Program-made: the position numbers and the translations under genes
Assembly: GCF_002499975.2 (NCBI RefSeq)
Contig: NZ_CP052766.1
Coordinates: forward strand, 558,001 to 622,000
Direction of reading: 5' to 3'
DNA: 64,000 nucleotides
Source of the DNA: Alteromonas pelagimontana
Lineage (GTDB): Bacteria > Pseudomonadota > Gammaproteobacteria > Enterobacterales > Alteromonadaceae
Shown here: in pieces, positions 57,144 to 64,000 of the stretch
Layout of the letters: every line of letters starts with the position of its first letter
Position numbering within the stretch: the stretch's first letter is position 1
Notes under the pieces: generated by a model
Database searches by the model: none
Told to the model about the DNA's origin: nothing
What the model saw: only the letters and a program-made list of their open reading frames with translations

Positions 57144-57338
57144 GCATTTACAGGGCTGAGAAAAATTCTCGTGCTGAGCGAGCACACATTATTGCGGATT
57201 GTTCTAAACTGCTCCTGGGAATGTAGCCCTCAAGTTTCCCCAAAGCTCCATGAGTCGTAAGCACACGCTTGGTGAGATTTTTATCCAACGGTATCGGCAT
57301 TGAACGCCAAACCAGCTGGCTCTCAAGAGCGCAGACAC

Positions 57339-57367
57339 AAAAAACCCGCTTCGTAGCGGGTTTTTTT
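57339..57367. terminator. Rho-independent terminator of tRNA-Ser
   Basis: AAAAAACCCGCTTCGTAGCGGGTTTTTT is a strong hairpin with A and T runs on both sides, just after the minus-strand tRNA-Ser. Confidence 0.9.
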
Positions 57368-57370
57368 AAT

Positions 57371-57460
57371 TGGCGGAGAGAGAGGGATTCGAACCCTCGT
57401 TAGGGATTAACCTAAACACACTTTCCAGGCGTGCGCCTTCAGCCACTCAGCCACCTCTCC
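57371..57460 (-). tRNA. tRNA-Ser (GGA)
   Basis: A 90-nt tRNA with encoded CCA, anticodon GGA (loop CTGGAAA) and the long variable arm of a serine tRNA. Confidence 0.97.
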
Positions 57461-57542
57461 AATTTTAAATCTCATATGAGCCCTATCTTTGCTCATATCA
57501 GCAATTAAAACGCTTATATCAGGGCTTCCTGTCAGCGCGCGT

Positions 57543-57571
57543 ATAGTAGGTAATGTTGCGCCGTGAATCAA
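57543..57571 (-). promoter_or_regulatory. Candidate promoter of tRNA-Ser
   Basis: On the minus strand TTGATT (57571-57566), 17-base spacer, TACTAT (57548-57543), then ACGCGCGC, a GC-rich discriminator. The tRNA starts about 80 bases downstream. Confidence 0.55.
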
Positions 57572-57604
57572 GAACTTGTCGAGAAAAAAGGTGTAACTGC
57601 CGAT

Positions 57605-58669
57605 TTATTCAGCGTTTACAGCAACTTTGCTGTTAAGTTGCGCCGAAAAATTGAGCATGCGATTTAAAGGCACCAGCGCGTCTTTGCGCAGGTTTTCATC
57701 AACAGTTATCTCATGACCCTGTTGGCCTTGCGTCAAGGCGTTATATATAGCCTGTAGTCCGTTCATTGCCATCCAGGGACAATGAGCACAGCTTTTACAC
57801 GTAGCGCCATTACCTGCTGTTGGAGCCTCAATAAATGTTTTGTGAGGCGCCAGTTGTTGCATCTTATAGAATATTCCCTTATCCGTTGCTACGATAAATG
57901 TATCGTTAGGCAGCGTTTGAGAAGCCTTTATTAGCTGGCTGGTTGAGCCCACTGCATCTGCCATTTCCACAACGCTGGCAGGCGACTCAGGATGCACTAA
58001 GATGGCAGCGTCTGGATACAACGCTTTCATGTCATTTAGCTTCTGCGCAGAAAATTCGTCATGCACAATACACTCGCCCTGCCACATCAGCATATCTGCA
58101 CCTGTTTGCTTGGCAATATAAGCGCCTAAATGGCGATCTGGGCCCCAAATAATCTTTTTGCCCTGCTCGTCCAGATGCTCAACGATATCAAGGGCAATAC
58201 TTGAGGTAACTACCCAGTCGGCGCGCGCTTTCACTGCCGCAGACGTATTTGCGTATACCACAACGGTATGATCCGGATGTTGATCACAAAATTCACTGAA
58301 AGCATCTACAGGGCAGCCTAAGTCCAACGAGCACGTAGCTTCTAGCGTAGGCATCAGCACTGTTTTCTCGGGACTAAGAATTTTTGCGGTTTCACCCATG
58401 AAGCGTACACCGGCTACAATAAGCGTTTGCTCGTTCGCATCCCGGCCAAAGCGCGCCATTTCCAAAGAATCAGCGACACAGCCGCCAGTTTCTTCCGCCA
58501 GCGCCTGAATTTCCGGATCAGTGTAGTAATGCGCCACCATTACTGCATTGCGATCTTTGAGAAGCTGCTTAATTTCAGCTTTTAACCTTTCCCGACGCTC
58601 ATAAGATAAAGGTTCTGGTTTAGCAGGAAACGGATAATCAATTTGTTCAACTCTAAATGCGACTGACAT
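57605..58669 (-). CDS. nadA: Quinolinate synthase
   Basis: A [4Fe-4S] enzyme that condenses iminoaspartate with dihydroxyacetone phosphate in NAD synthesis. The three cluster cysteines are C113, C200 and C297, as in E. coli NadA, and the C291-x2-C294-x2-C297 segment is complete. [10 protein letters not shown] and [12 protein letters not shown] are typical. At 354 residues the length is normal. It is a single gene. A tRNA-Ser promoter is placed downstream. Confidence 0.95.
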   Translation of the reverse strand: MSVAFRVEQIDYPFPAKPEPLSYERRERLKAEIKQLLKDRNAVMVAHYYTDPEIQALAEETGGCVADSLEMARFGRDANEQTLIVAGVRFMGETAKILSPEKTVLMPTLEATCSLDLGCPVDAFSEFCDQHPDHTVVVYANTSAAVKARADWVVTSSIALDIVEHLDEQGKKIIWGPDRHLGAYIAKQTGADMLMWQGECIVHDEFSAQKLNDMKALYPDAAILVHPESPASVVEMADAVGSTSQLIKASQTLPNDTFIVATDKGIFYKMQQLAPHKTFIEAPTAGNGATCKSCAHCPWMAMNGLQAIYNALTQGQQGHEITVDENLRKDALVPLNRMLNFSAQLNSKVAVNAE

Positions 58670-58819
58670 AGCTCACTGACTCAGTTGACGACATAGCAAG
58701 GGCGAGAATTATACCCGAATGTCATAAAAATTACATAATTTAAAGGTATGAATGAAGACGGAGAAATCAAGGCCTACACAAACGAGAAAAAGAATCTTGT
58801 GTAGTTAAATTGAGGAAGA

Positions 58820-58895
58820 TGGTGGGTCGTGCTGGATTCGAACCAGCGACCAATTGATTAAAAGTCAACTGCTCTACCAACTGAGCTAACGACCC
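58820..58895 (-). tRNA. tRNA-Lys (TTT), copy 1
   Basis: A 76-nt tRNA with encoded CCA and anticodon TTT (loop CTTTTAA). Second in the minus-strand pair. Confidence 0.97.
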
Positions 58896-58941
58896 ATCTT
58901 CTGGTGCTAAAAAACGATTATCCATTTTGCTGATAAAAGGA

Positions 58942-59017
58942 TGGTGGGTCGTGCTGGATTCGAACCAGCGACCAATTGATTAAAAGTCAACTGCTCTACC
59001 AACTGAGCTAACGACCC
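58942..59017 (-). tRNA. tRNA-Lys (TTT), copy 2
   Basis: A 76-nt tRNA with encoded CCA, identical to copy 1 and 46 bases upstream of it in the direction of transcription. Confidence 0.97.
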
Positions 59018-59058
59018 ATCGTTTTTCTTTGTTACCGTACCGGTGGCAACGGCGGCAT

Positions 59059-59086
59059 ATATTACCCATATTCTGCGACGGCGCAA
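59059..59086 (-). promoter_or_regulatory. Candidate promoter of the tRNA-Lys pair
   Basis: On the minus strand TTGCGC (59086-59081), 16-base spacer, TAATAT (59064-59059), then GCCGCCG. The -35 is weak, but the GC-rich discriminator fits stable-RNA promoters. Confidence 0.5.
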
Positions 59087-60123
59087 CCCATAATGTGCAA
59101 TTATTTTCACTTTTAATGAAAAAAGCGTTCAAACGTTCAAAATCAGACCGAATCGACCAATATTTCCGCGCTTTTCGCTTCACATGCGTGTTAAGTTCGC
59201 GTTAATTAACACTAAACCATCTAATTCTAGTGGGAAAAAATTTCCCCTTTTCCCTTACACTCCCAAAGTCCAGCCGCAATTTCATGCTTTCATCTGATGC
59301 GGAATAATCTACATAATTGATTATGGGCGCATTATGGCCTCCAACTCAGGAGGAGTGGGTCTTTAAAAATAAAAACACCACCAGGTATAATGGGGTGCTA
59401 CCGTTAGAATTTCTGCCGCAGATTTTTCAAACTTCATGCATTTGACGTAAAAAATCGCTTTGCTTCTTAATGTTTCAGTAATTCCTTTGCACGGGTGACA
59501 ACTCACCATCAATGACAATAGCATGAGTCACTCAAAATAACCCTTCCGGCATCGCTTGATAATCATTAATCTCCATGTTGTCTCTTTATCAATAGTAACT
59601 AGGTTGGGATTGCCAATCGTACTCACCCATAGCAACAGGGATTCACTCCGGATGCAGCCTGAGTCTGCGTTGCTCGAATTCGAAGCGTCATTTCTTTCAC
59701 CATCGGCCTTTTCGTTCAGGCGCCTAAGCTAAGGGCTTTTGAAATTGCCCTAAGGGAACGCCCAGCGGCTAATATTCTATGTTCTCACTATTTGAAAAGG
59801 AACAGCCATTCCTGCATAGCGTCGCCTCGTTCATTAATCTATGGATGCATTCTGAGTGTGCCGTTATCGCTATGAATTGTAATGACATCAACCGCGTTGG
59901 TGCTGCTATTAAAAGTGGCGAGGCGGGATTCTTAGACAGTAGTTCGTATATGGCTAGAACGCACAGTACCGGTAGGCGCAACATGGCGCTGTCGAGCGGC
60001 GTGGTTTATTTCATTGAGATAAATGAGAACTTTTGCTCTCTTCCTGATGATGCGCTATTGCAACGAGCCCTCCTAAAGGAGCGAAGTGGCTTGCTGCGCG
60101 TTGGGGCTTATCTGACGGTAAAA
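59087..60123. other. Apparently non-coding region, about 1.0 kb
   Basis: Between the tRNA-Lys promoter and the terminator of cpoB. One open frame (59779-60153, 124 codons) crosses the terminator stem and has no ribosome site, so I do not call it. Nothing else is recognised. Confidence 0.5.
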
Positions 60124-60150
60124 AAAAGCCTCCCAACCGAGGGAGGCTCT
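60124..60150 (-). terminator. Rho-independent terminator of the tol-pal operon
   Basis: On the minus strand GCCTCCCTCGGTTGGGAGGC is followed by seven T, about 16 bases after the cpoB stop. Confidence 0.92.
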
Positions 60151-60165
60151 TAAGCTAAATACGTT

Positions 60166-60987
60166 CTACAGGCCGCTGAGTCTCGATTCTGCCAGCTTCC
60201 TTGCGGAAGAGTTAGGATACTTACTAACAACCTCTTGCAGATACTGCTTCGCCTTCGCGTTATTACCTTTTCGTTCTTCAATAACGCCAAGTTTCAGTAA
60301 AGCATCAGGACGTTTAGTGGAACTGCTAAACTTGTTTGAAACAATGTTGAATTGTTCGGCAGCCTTATCCCATTGCTGTTTATTGAAGAGCAACTGCCCC
60401 AACCAGTAATGAGCATTCGGCGCGTACTGGCTATTAGGGAAACGTTTAATAAAAGACTGAAAAGCAGGTATCGCTTTATCATATTCACGCGACTTCAGAA
60501 TAAGATTAACAGCGTCATCATACGCCGAACTTTCGTCTGCGCTACCCGCGGTTATTTCCGGCTCATTTTCTGGCGTATCGTCAGAGGCACCAGTCGAAGA
60601 ACTTGTTGCGCTTCCTGCGGAAAAGCCCGACTGCTTAAGTGCCTCAACACGCTTATCGATCTCCAGGTATAATTCGCGTTGTCTTTCCAGTACTTTTTCC
60701 AACTGATTAGTATGAACTTCGACGGCTCCACGAAGTTCATCAATATCGCCTTGCATCATGTCCAGTTGTTGTTGAAGTCGATGCTGCATTTCGGTACGAC
60801 TAGCGACTATGCGCTCTAATACAACAATCCGCTGTTCCAGGCTCCCGTTATTCCCGCTGCCACTAGCATTGTTATTGCTGCTATTAACATCGTAAACTGG
60901 AGCCTGCGCCAACACCGCAGTAGAAATAGCCAGGGACAGAAGTGTCGCCCCGCCCTGTTTTACGCGTTTATGCAAGGTAAAAACCAT
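60166..60987 (-). CDS. cpoB: Cell division coordinator CpoB (YbgF)
   Basis: A 273-residue periplasmic protein that links peptidoglycan synthesis to outer-membrane constriction with the Tol-Pal system. It has a signal peptide (to ~28, cut after LAQA), a coiled coil rich in Gln and Glu (~45-120), a Ser/Asp-rich linker and TPR repeats (~150-273). The ATG overlaps the pal stop (TAATG). It is the last gene of the operon. Confidence 0.93.
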   Translation of the reverse strand: MVFTLHKRVKQGGATLLSLAISTAVLAQAPVYDVNSSNNNASGSGNNGSLEQRIVVLERIVASRTEMQHRLQQQLDMMQGDIDELRGAVEVHTNQLEKVLERQRELYLEIDKRVEALKQSGFSAGSATSSSTGASDDTPENEPEITAGSADESSAYDDAVNLILKSREYDKAIPAFQSFIKRFPNSQYAPNAHYWLGQLLFNKQQWDKAAEQFNIVSNKFSSSTKRPDALLKLGVIEERKGNNAKAKQYLQEVVSKYPNSSARKLAESRLSGL

Positions 60988-61553
60988 TATTGATATACAA
61001 CCACGCCGCGACGGTTTTGTGCCTGAGCATATTCAGTAGAGCCCATAACCGCAGGTTTTTCTTCACCGTAAGAAACAGTAGAAAGCTGGCTGTTACTTAC
61101 CCCGGCATTGCGCAGATAGGTTTCTACTGCCTGCGCACGACGCTCGCCCAACGCTATATTATATTCTGGTGTGCCACGTTGGTCAGTATGCCCTTCAATC
61201 ACAACCTTCTGATCAGGATTTTGTACTAAAAACTCGGCATGTCTGTCTAACAGTGTTTGAAACTCAGACTTAATTGTCGCTCGATCGAAATCAAAATAAA
61301 CGGTCTGCTCTTTTTTCAGAGCTTCCATTTGCTCCTGAACCATCTCTTGTTGACGTTCCATTCGTTGCGCAGATTCAGCCTGAACACGCTGTTCTTCAGC
61401 TGCTTGAGCCTGACGTTCTGCTTCAGCCTGCTCTTGCGCTACGCGATTGCGCTCTGCAGCCAACTCCTCTTCAGTAGGGCCTGAAGAACAAGCCATCATG
61501 GTCACCACGGGTAAGGCGATCATGAAGCTTCTCATTATTTTATTCAGTTGCAT
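60987..61553 (-). CDS. pal: Peptidoglycan-associated lipoprotein
   Basis: A 188-residue outer-membrane lipoprotein with lipobox MMAC, a long Glu/Gln/Ala-rich helical linker (~25-80) and a C-terminal OmpA-like domain (~84-188): YFDFDRATIKSEF and the peptidoglycan-binding GHTDQRGTPEYN and ERRAQAVETYL. The linker is longer than in E. coli Pal. It binds TolB and peptidoglycan. Confidence 0.95.
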   Translation of the reverse strand: MQLNKIMRSFMIALPVVTMMACSSGPTEEELAAERNRVAQEQAEAERQAQAAEEQRVQAESAQRMERQQEMVQEQMEALKKEQTVYFDFDRATIKSEFQTLLDRHAEFLVQNPDQKVVIEGHTDQRGTPEYNIALGERRAQAVETYLRNAGVSNSQLSTVSYGEEKPAVMGSTEYAQAQNRRGVVVYQ

Positions 61554-61591
61554 CCTCTTAATCCTTATAGTTTTTTATCAACAATCTAATA

Positions 61592-62953
61592 TTAAAACAA
61601 AAATGGTGACCAACTTGGTGATTTCACCTGCCCATTGGTTGCTGGTAACCTGGCTTTAAAACGCCCGTCAAGTGATACTAAGGATAATACCTGTGTACCA
61701 TCATGCAAGGTGCTATAAATTATCATGCTTCCGTTCGGTGCAACACTGGGAGATTCATCCAGATAGGTCTGGCTCAATACCTGAATTGCACCGTCTTCAA
61801 GACCTTGCTTGGCAATATGATAATCCCCGCGAGTCCTGTTCACCAAAACAACTTGCTTGCCATCAGGTGTAAAGGCACCGCCAAGATTCTGCTCGCCCTC
61901 AAAAGTAAGACGTCTTACTTTTCCTGATGCTAAATTTACGCGATAAATTTGAGGTTTACCACCCCGTTCCGAACTAAAAATCAATGTCTTACCATCCGGA
62001 GACCAAGCGGGTTCAGTATCTATTGCGCGATTGTGAGTAATTCGCCGCAAATTCTTTGATGCAATGTCCATGATATAAACTTCAGGATTGCCATCTTTTG
62101 ATAGAACCATCGCTAACTGCTTGCCATCAGGAGAAAAAACCGGGCTACTGTTAATCCCCGGGAAATCCGTCATCTGCTTGCGTTGCATGGTATATATATC
62201 TTGGATGAAAATTTGCGGGCGCTTATTTTCAAAGCTGACATAGGTAAGCTTCTCACCGTCCGGCGACCATGAAGGAGACATGAGCGGTTCTGGAGAAGAC
62301 AGTAAGCGTGTTTCATTTTCGCCATCATAGTCTGCAATGACTAACTGGTAGGGTAATTTGTTTTCCTTCCTGTCTCGCACTACCACATAAGCGATACGAG
62401 TTAAAAACGCGCCGCGCACGCCCGTTAGCTTTTCATATACAACATCGCTGATTCTATGCGCGTACTGGCGAAAATCTTTTCCATCAATAACAGCCTCACG
62501 GGAAGCTATTACATGGTCTCGAGCAGTGACCAGTTCGCCATTTTGAAGACCATGTGATTTTCCGCCCGTAACCTGGGCACGCAGCACATCAATTAACTCA
62601 TACTTTACTTTGTATCTGTCAACTGACTCTTGTTCAATGGTTCCTACCAATATCGTGTCGACGCCTGTAGATGCCCAGGCGGAATAATTAACTTCGCTAT
62701 CGGTGGTAGGCTGCTGCGGCATTTTTTCCGGAGCAATAGGATTAAATTTTCCACTGCGCATTAAATCTGCCATTACCACTTCTGAAATATTACCCGGCAT
62801 TTGACCACTGCCTTTCCACTTGAAAGGCACCACGCCGATGGGGCGCGCACTATCGATACCTTCAGTGATTACTATTTCAAGTGCCGCACGCGCTAACGAG
62901 CTAAATATCAGCACCGTCAAGCCGAGTATTAAACCTATTTTTCTCATTGTCAC
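61592..62953 (-). CDS. tolB: Tol-Pal system beta propeller protein TolB
   Basis: A 453-residue periplasmic protein with a signal peptide (cut after ARA, ~23), an N-terminal alpha/beta domain ([16 protein letters not shown]) and a six-bladed propeller with repeated SPDGK motifs (five or six copies). The start is GTG at 62953, abutting the tolA stop; ATG at 62947 is an alternative. It interacts with Pal and TolA. Confidence 0.95.
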   Translation of the reverse strand: MTMRKIGLILGLTVLIFSSLARAALEIVITEGIDSARPIGVVPFKWKGSGQMPGNISEVVMADLMRSGKFNPIAPEKMPQQPTTDSEVNYSAWASTGVDTILVGTIEQESVDRYKVKYELIDVLRAQVTGGKSHGLQNGELVTARDHVIASREAVIDGKDFRQYAHRISDVVYEKLTGVRGAFLTRIAYVVVRDRKENKLPYQLVIADYDGENETRLLSSPEPLMSPSWSPDGEKLTYVSFENKRPQIFIQDIYTMQRKQMTDFPGINSSPVFSPDGKQLAMVLSKDGNPEVYIMDIASKNLRRITHNRAIDTEPAWSPDGKTLIFSSERGGKPQIYRVNLASGKVRRLTFEGEQNLGGAFTPDGKQVVLVNRTRGDYHIAKQGLEDGAIQVLSQTYLDESPSVAPNGSMIIYSTLHDGTQVLSLVSLDGRFKARLPATNGQVKSPSWSPFLF

Positions 62954-63804
62954 TACAGTTCCACCGTCAAATTAATGTTTTTTAGTTCTGCATATACGTC
63001 TGGTGCCTCTGACATTGGCATCCGATCAGGCCGCAAAACGGCGCTCTGCGCTGCACGGCACAAAGCAGGGTCGCCATCCACTACAGAAACTTTTGTTACT
63101 AAACCCGTCGTCGCAAGCCTGATATTGAGTCTACAGCGCTTGCCGTCAAAGTTCGAATCTTCAATTAAATATCGCATTATTGTCTGTTGTATTAATGCTT
63201 GATAGCGCTCTACTTCAGACATGACCTGCTTCGCCCGACGCTGCTGCTGAGCGGCCTGCTCTGCAGCAAGCTGCTCTTGCATAATCCTTTCCATTTCCGC
63301 TTTTTCTTGTGCTTCCTTACGTCTTTTCTCTGCAGCGGCTCTTTCCTGCGCTTCTTTCTCTTTTCTTTCCTTAGCTTGTTGTGCCGCCAACTCCTTTAAT
63401 TCCAACTGACGCTGCTTTTCTGCTTCTTCAGCTTGTCGTTTCTCTTGTGCTCGTTTCTGCGCAGCTTGTTTCGCAGCCGCCTCTTTTTGGCGCTGGCGCT
63501 CAGCAGCCTGTTTAGCCTGACGTTGTCGTTCCGCCTCTTGTTCCTTAGCCCTGGCTTGAGCTTCCGCCTGTTCTTTTGCCCGCTTTTGATCGGCGATGGC
63601 CTGAGCATCAATAAAAGTAGCCTTAATAACAGGCGCATTGGTGGCCGGTGCAGGAAGAGGATCATGAGAGAAACTGACGCTAATGAGTAACACCGCAGCG
63701 ATTAGCAAGTGCACACCAACTGACTTGTAAATTGCCGCCGTCATCGGTGACACTGCCGCTGGTTTCTTTGCGGACGTTTTTAACTCTGGTTTATTCGGGC
63801 TCAA
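62953..63804 (-). CDS. tolA: Cell envelope integrity protein TolA
   Basis: A 283-residue inner-membrane protein: one membrane helix (~24-45), a long Lys/Ala/Glu/Gln-rich helical domain II (~75-205) and a C-terminal domain III (~205-283, [19 protein letters not shown]) that binds TolB or Pal. Domain II is low complexity, which explains the long open frames in other registers. The start overlaps tolR by 14 bases. Confidence 0.92.
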   Translation of the reverse strand: MSPNKPELKTSAKKPAAVSPMTAAIYKSVGVHLLIAAVLLISVSFSHDPLPAPATNAPVIKATFIDAQAIADQKRAKEQAEAQARAKEQEAERQRQAKQAAERQRQKEAAAKQAAQKRAQEKRQAEEAEKQRQLELKELAAQQAKERKEKEAQERAAAEKRRKEAQEKAEMERIMQEQLAAEQAAQQQRRAKQVMSEVERYQALIQQTIMRYLIEDSNFDGKRCRLNIRLATTGLVTKVSVVDGDPALCRAAQSAVLRPDRMPMSEAPDVYAELKNINLTVEL

Positions 63805-64000
63805 CGGGATCTGTCATCAAGCCTACCGAAGGTACGCCTGCTCCTTGTAACAGCACCATAAGTTGAATCACTTTATCGTACTCCACTTTACCATCACCTT
63901 TGACCACGACCGGCGTCTCAGGATTCTTTTTAAGCTGCGCCTGCACTAAGGCTGCCAGTTCGTCACCGGCCAGCGATTGCTCTTGCTCTTCTCCCACATT
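63791..64000 (-). CDS. tolR: Biopolymer transporter TolR (partial, N-terminus outside window)
   Basis: Only the C-terminal ~69 residues are visible. They belong to the periplasmic part of an ExbD/TolR protein: TPVVVKGDGKVEYDKVIQLMVLLQGAGVPSVGLMT. TolR works with TolQ as proton-driven motor for TolA. The gene overlaps tolA by 14 bases; tolQ is expected just outside. Confidence 0.92.
   Translation of the reverse strand, partial: NVGEEQEQSLAGDELAALVQAQLKKNPETPVVVKGDGKVEYDKVIQLMVLLQGAGVPSVGLMTDPVEPE

Noticed and set aside
59779..60153. 124-codon open frame
   Set aside because: It crosses the terminator of the tol-pal operon and lacks a ribosome site.
63396..63690. Open frames over tolA domain II
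   Set aside because: The low-complexity Lys/Ala/Glu codons of tolA keep other frames open; the translations are biased and meaningless.

Overview
The window is a chromosomal segment of a gammaproteobacterium, most likely a marine member of the Alteromonadales (Alteromonas-like). Supporting signs are the enterobacterial-type tRNAs with encoded CCA ends, the tol-pal, bio and pqi gene orders, a class II DAHP synthase, a TonB-dependent receptor with a dedicated two-component system, and several c-di-GMP proteins. Most genes are housekeeping or core metabolic genes. No phage, insertion sequence or CRISPR array was recognised.

Layout. 1-5261: a c-di-GMP signalling pair on the minus strand, a CHASE hybrid histidine kinase (cut by the window edge) and a REC-PAS-PAS-GGDEF-EAL protein. 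5262-10725: a gene-poor stretch, then a TonB-dependent receptor, an OmpR-type regulator and a sensor kinase. The receptor's signal peptide is out of frame with its body, and a 12-bp tandem repeat lies across the receptor stop codon. 11305-17485: two paired amidohydrolases, dusC, a small DUF1289 protein, an M14-like peptidase and a secreted polysaccharide deacetylase. 17544-21409: gltX flanked by a minus-strand tRNA-Ala/3x tRNA-Glu operon and a plus-strand 3x tRNA-Val operon. Both have strong stringent-type promoters and unusual repeated spacer sequences. 21776-29939: a degenerate receiver-TPR protein, an acetyltransferase, a lone moaA, an Atm1-type ABC exporter, small DUF proteins and class II DAHP synthase. 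30268-38401: btuCD with a low-molecular-weight phosphatase, pepE, and the biotin cluster bioBFCD divergent from bioA. 38455-45517: small unknown genes, a two-gene ATP-grasp/GNAT-C39 peptidase module, a Ca/Na antiporter and asnS. 45656-54602: pqiABC followed by a diguanylate cyclase, then an RND adaptor-pump pair. 54689-58669: acetyltransferase, TetR regulator, CBS protein, tpx, tRNA-Ser and nadA. 58820-64000: two tRNA-Lys genes, an apparently empty 1.1 kb region, then cpoB-pal-tolB-tolA-tolR on the minus strand, cut at the edge.

The most unusual features are four. (1) The tRNA-Glu operon spacers hold four copies of a ~160-bp element whose small hairpins keep their stems, with one compensatory base-pair change. 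(2) The last tRNA-Val is followed by seven tandem 47-bp copies that imitate the tRNA 3' half, reminiscent of the rtT repeats of the E. coli tyrT operon. (3) A RimK-like ATP-grasp ligase is coupled to a GNAT-C39 peptidase fusion, a candidate peptide-modification system with no obvious substrate. (4) One of the two paired amidohydrolases has lost the HxH metal-binding motif that its partner retains. All functional assignments rest on motif recognition by reading; no database search was run.
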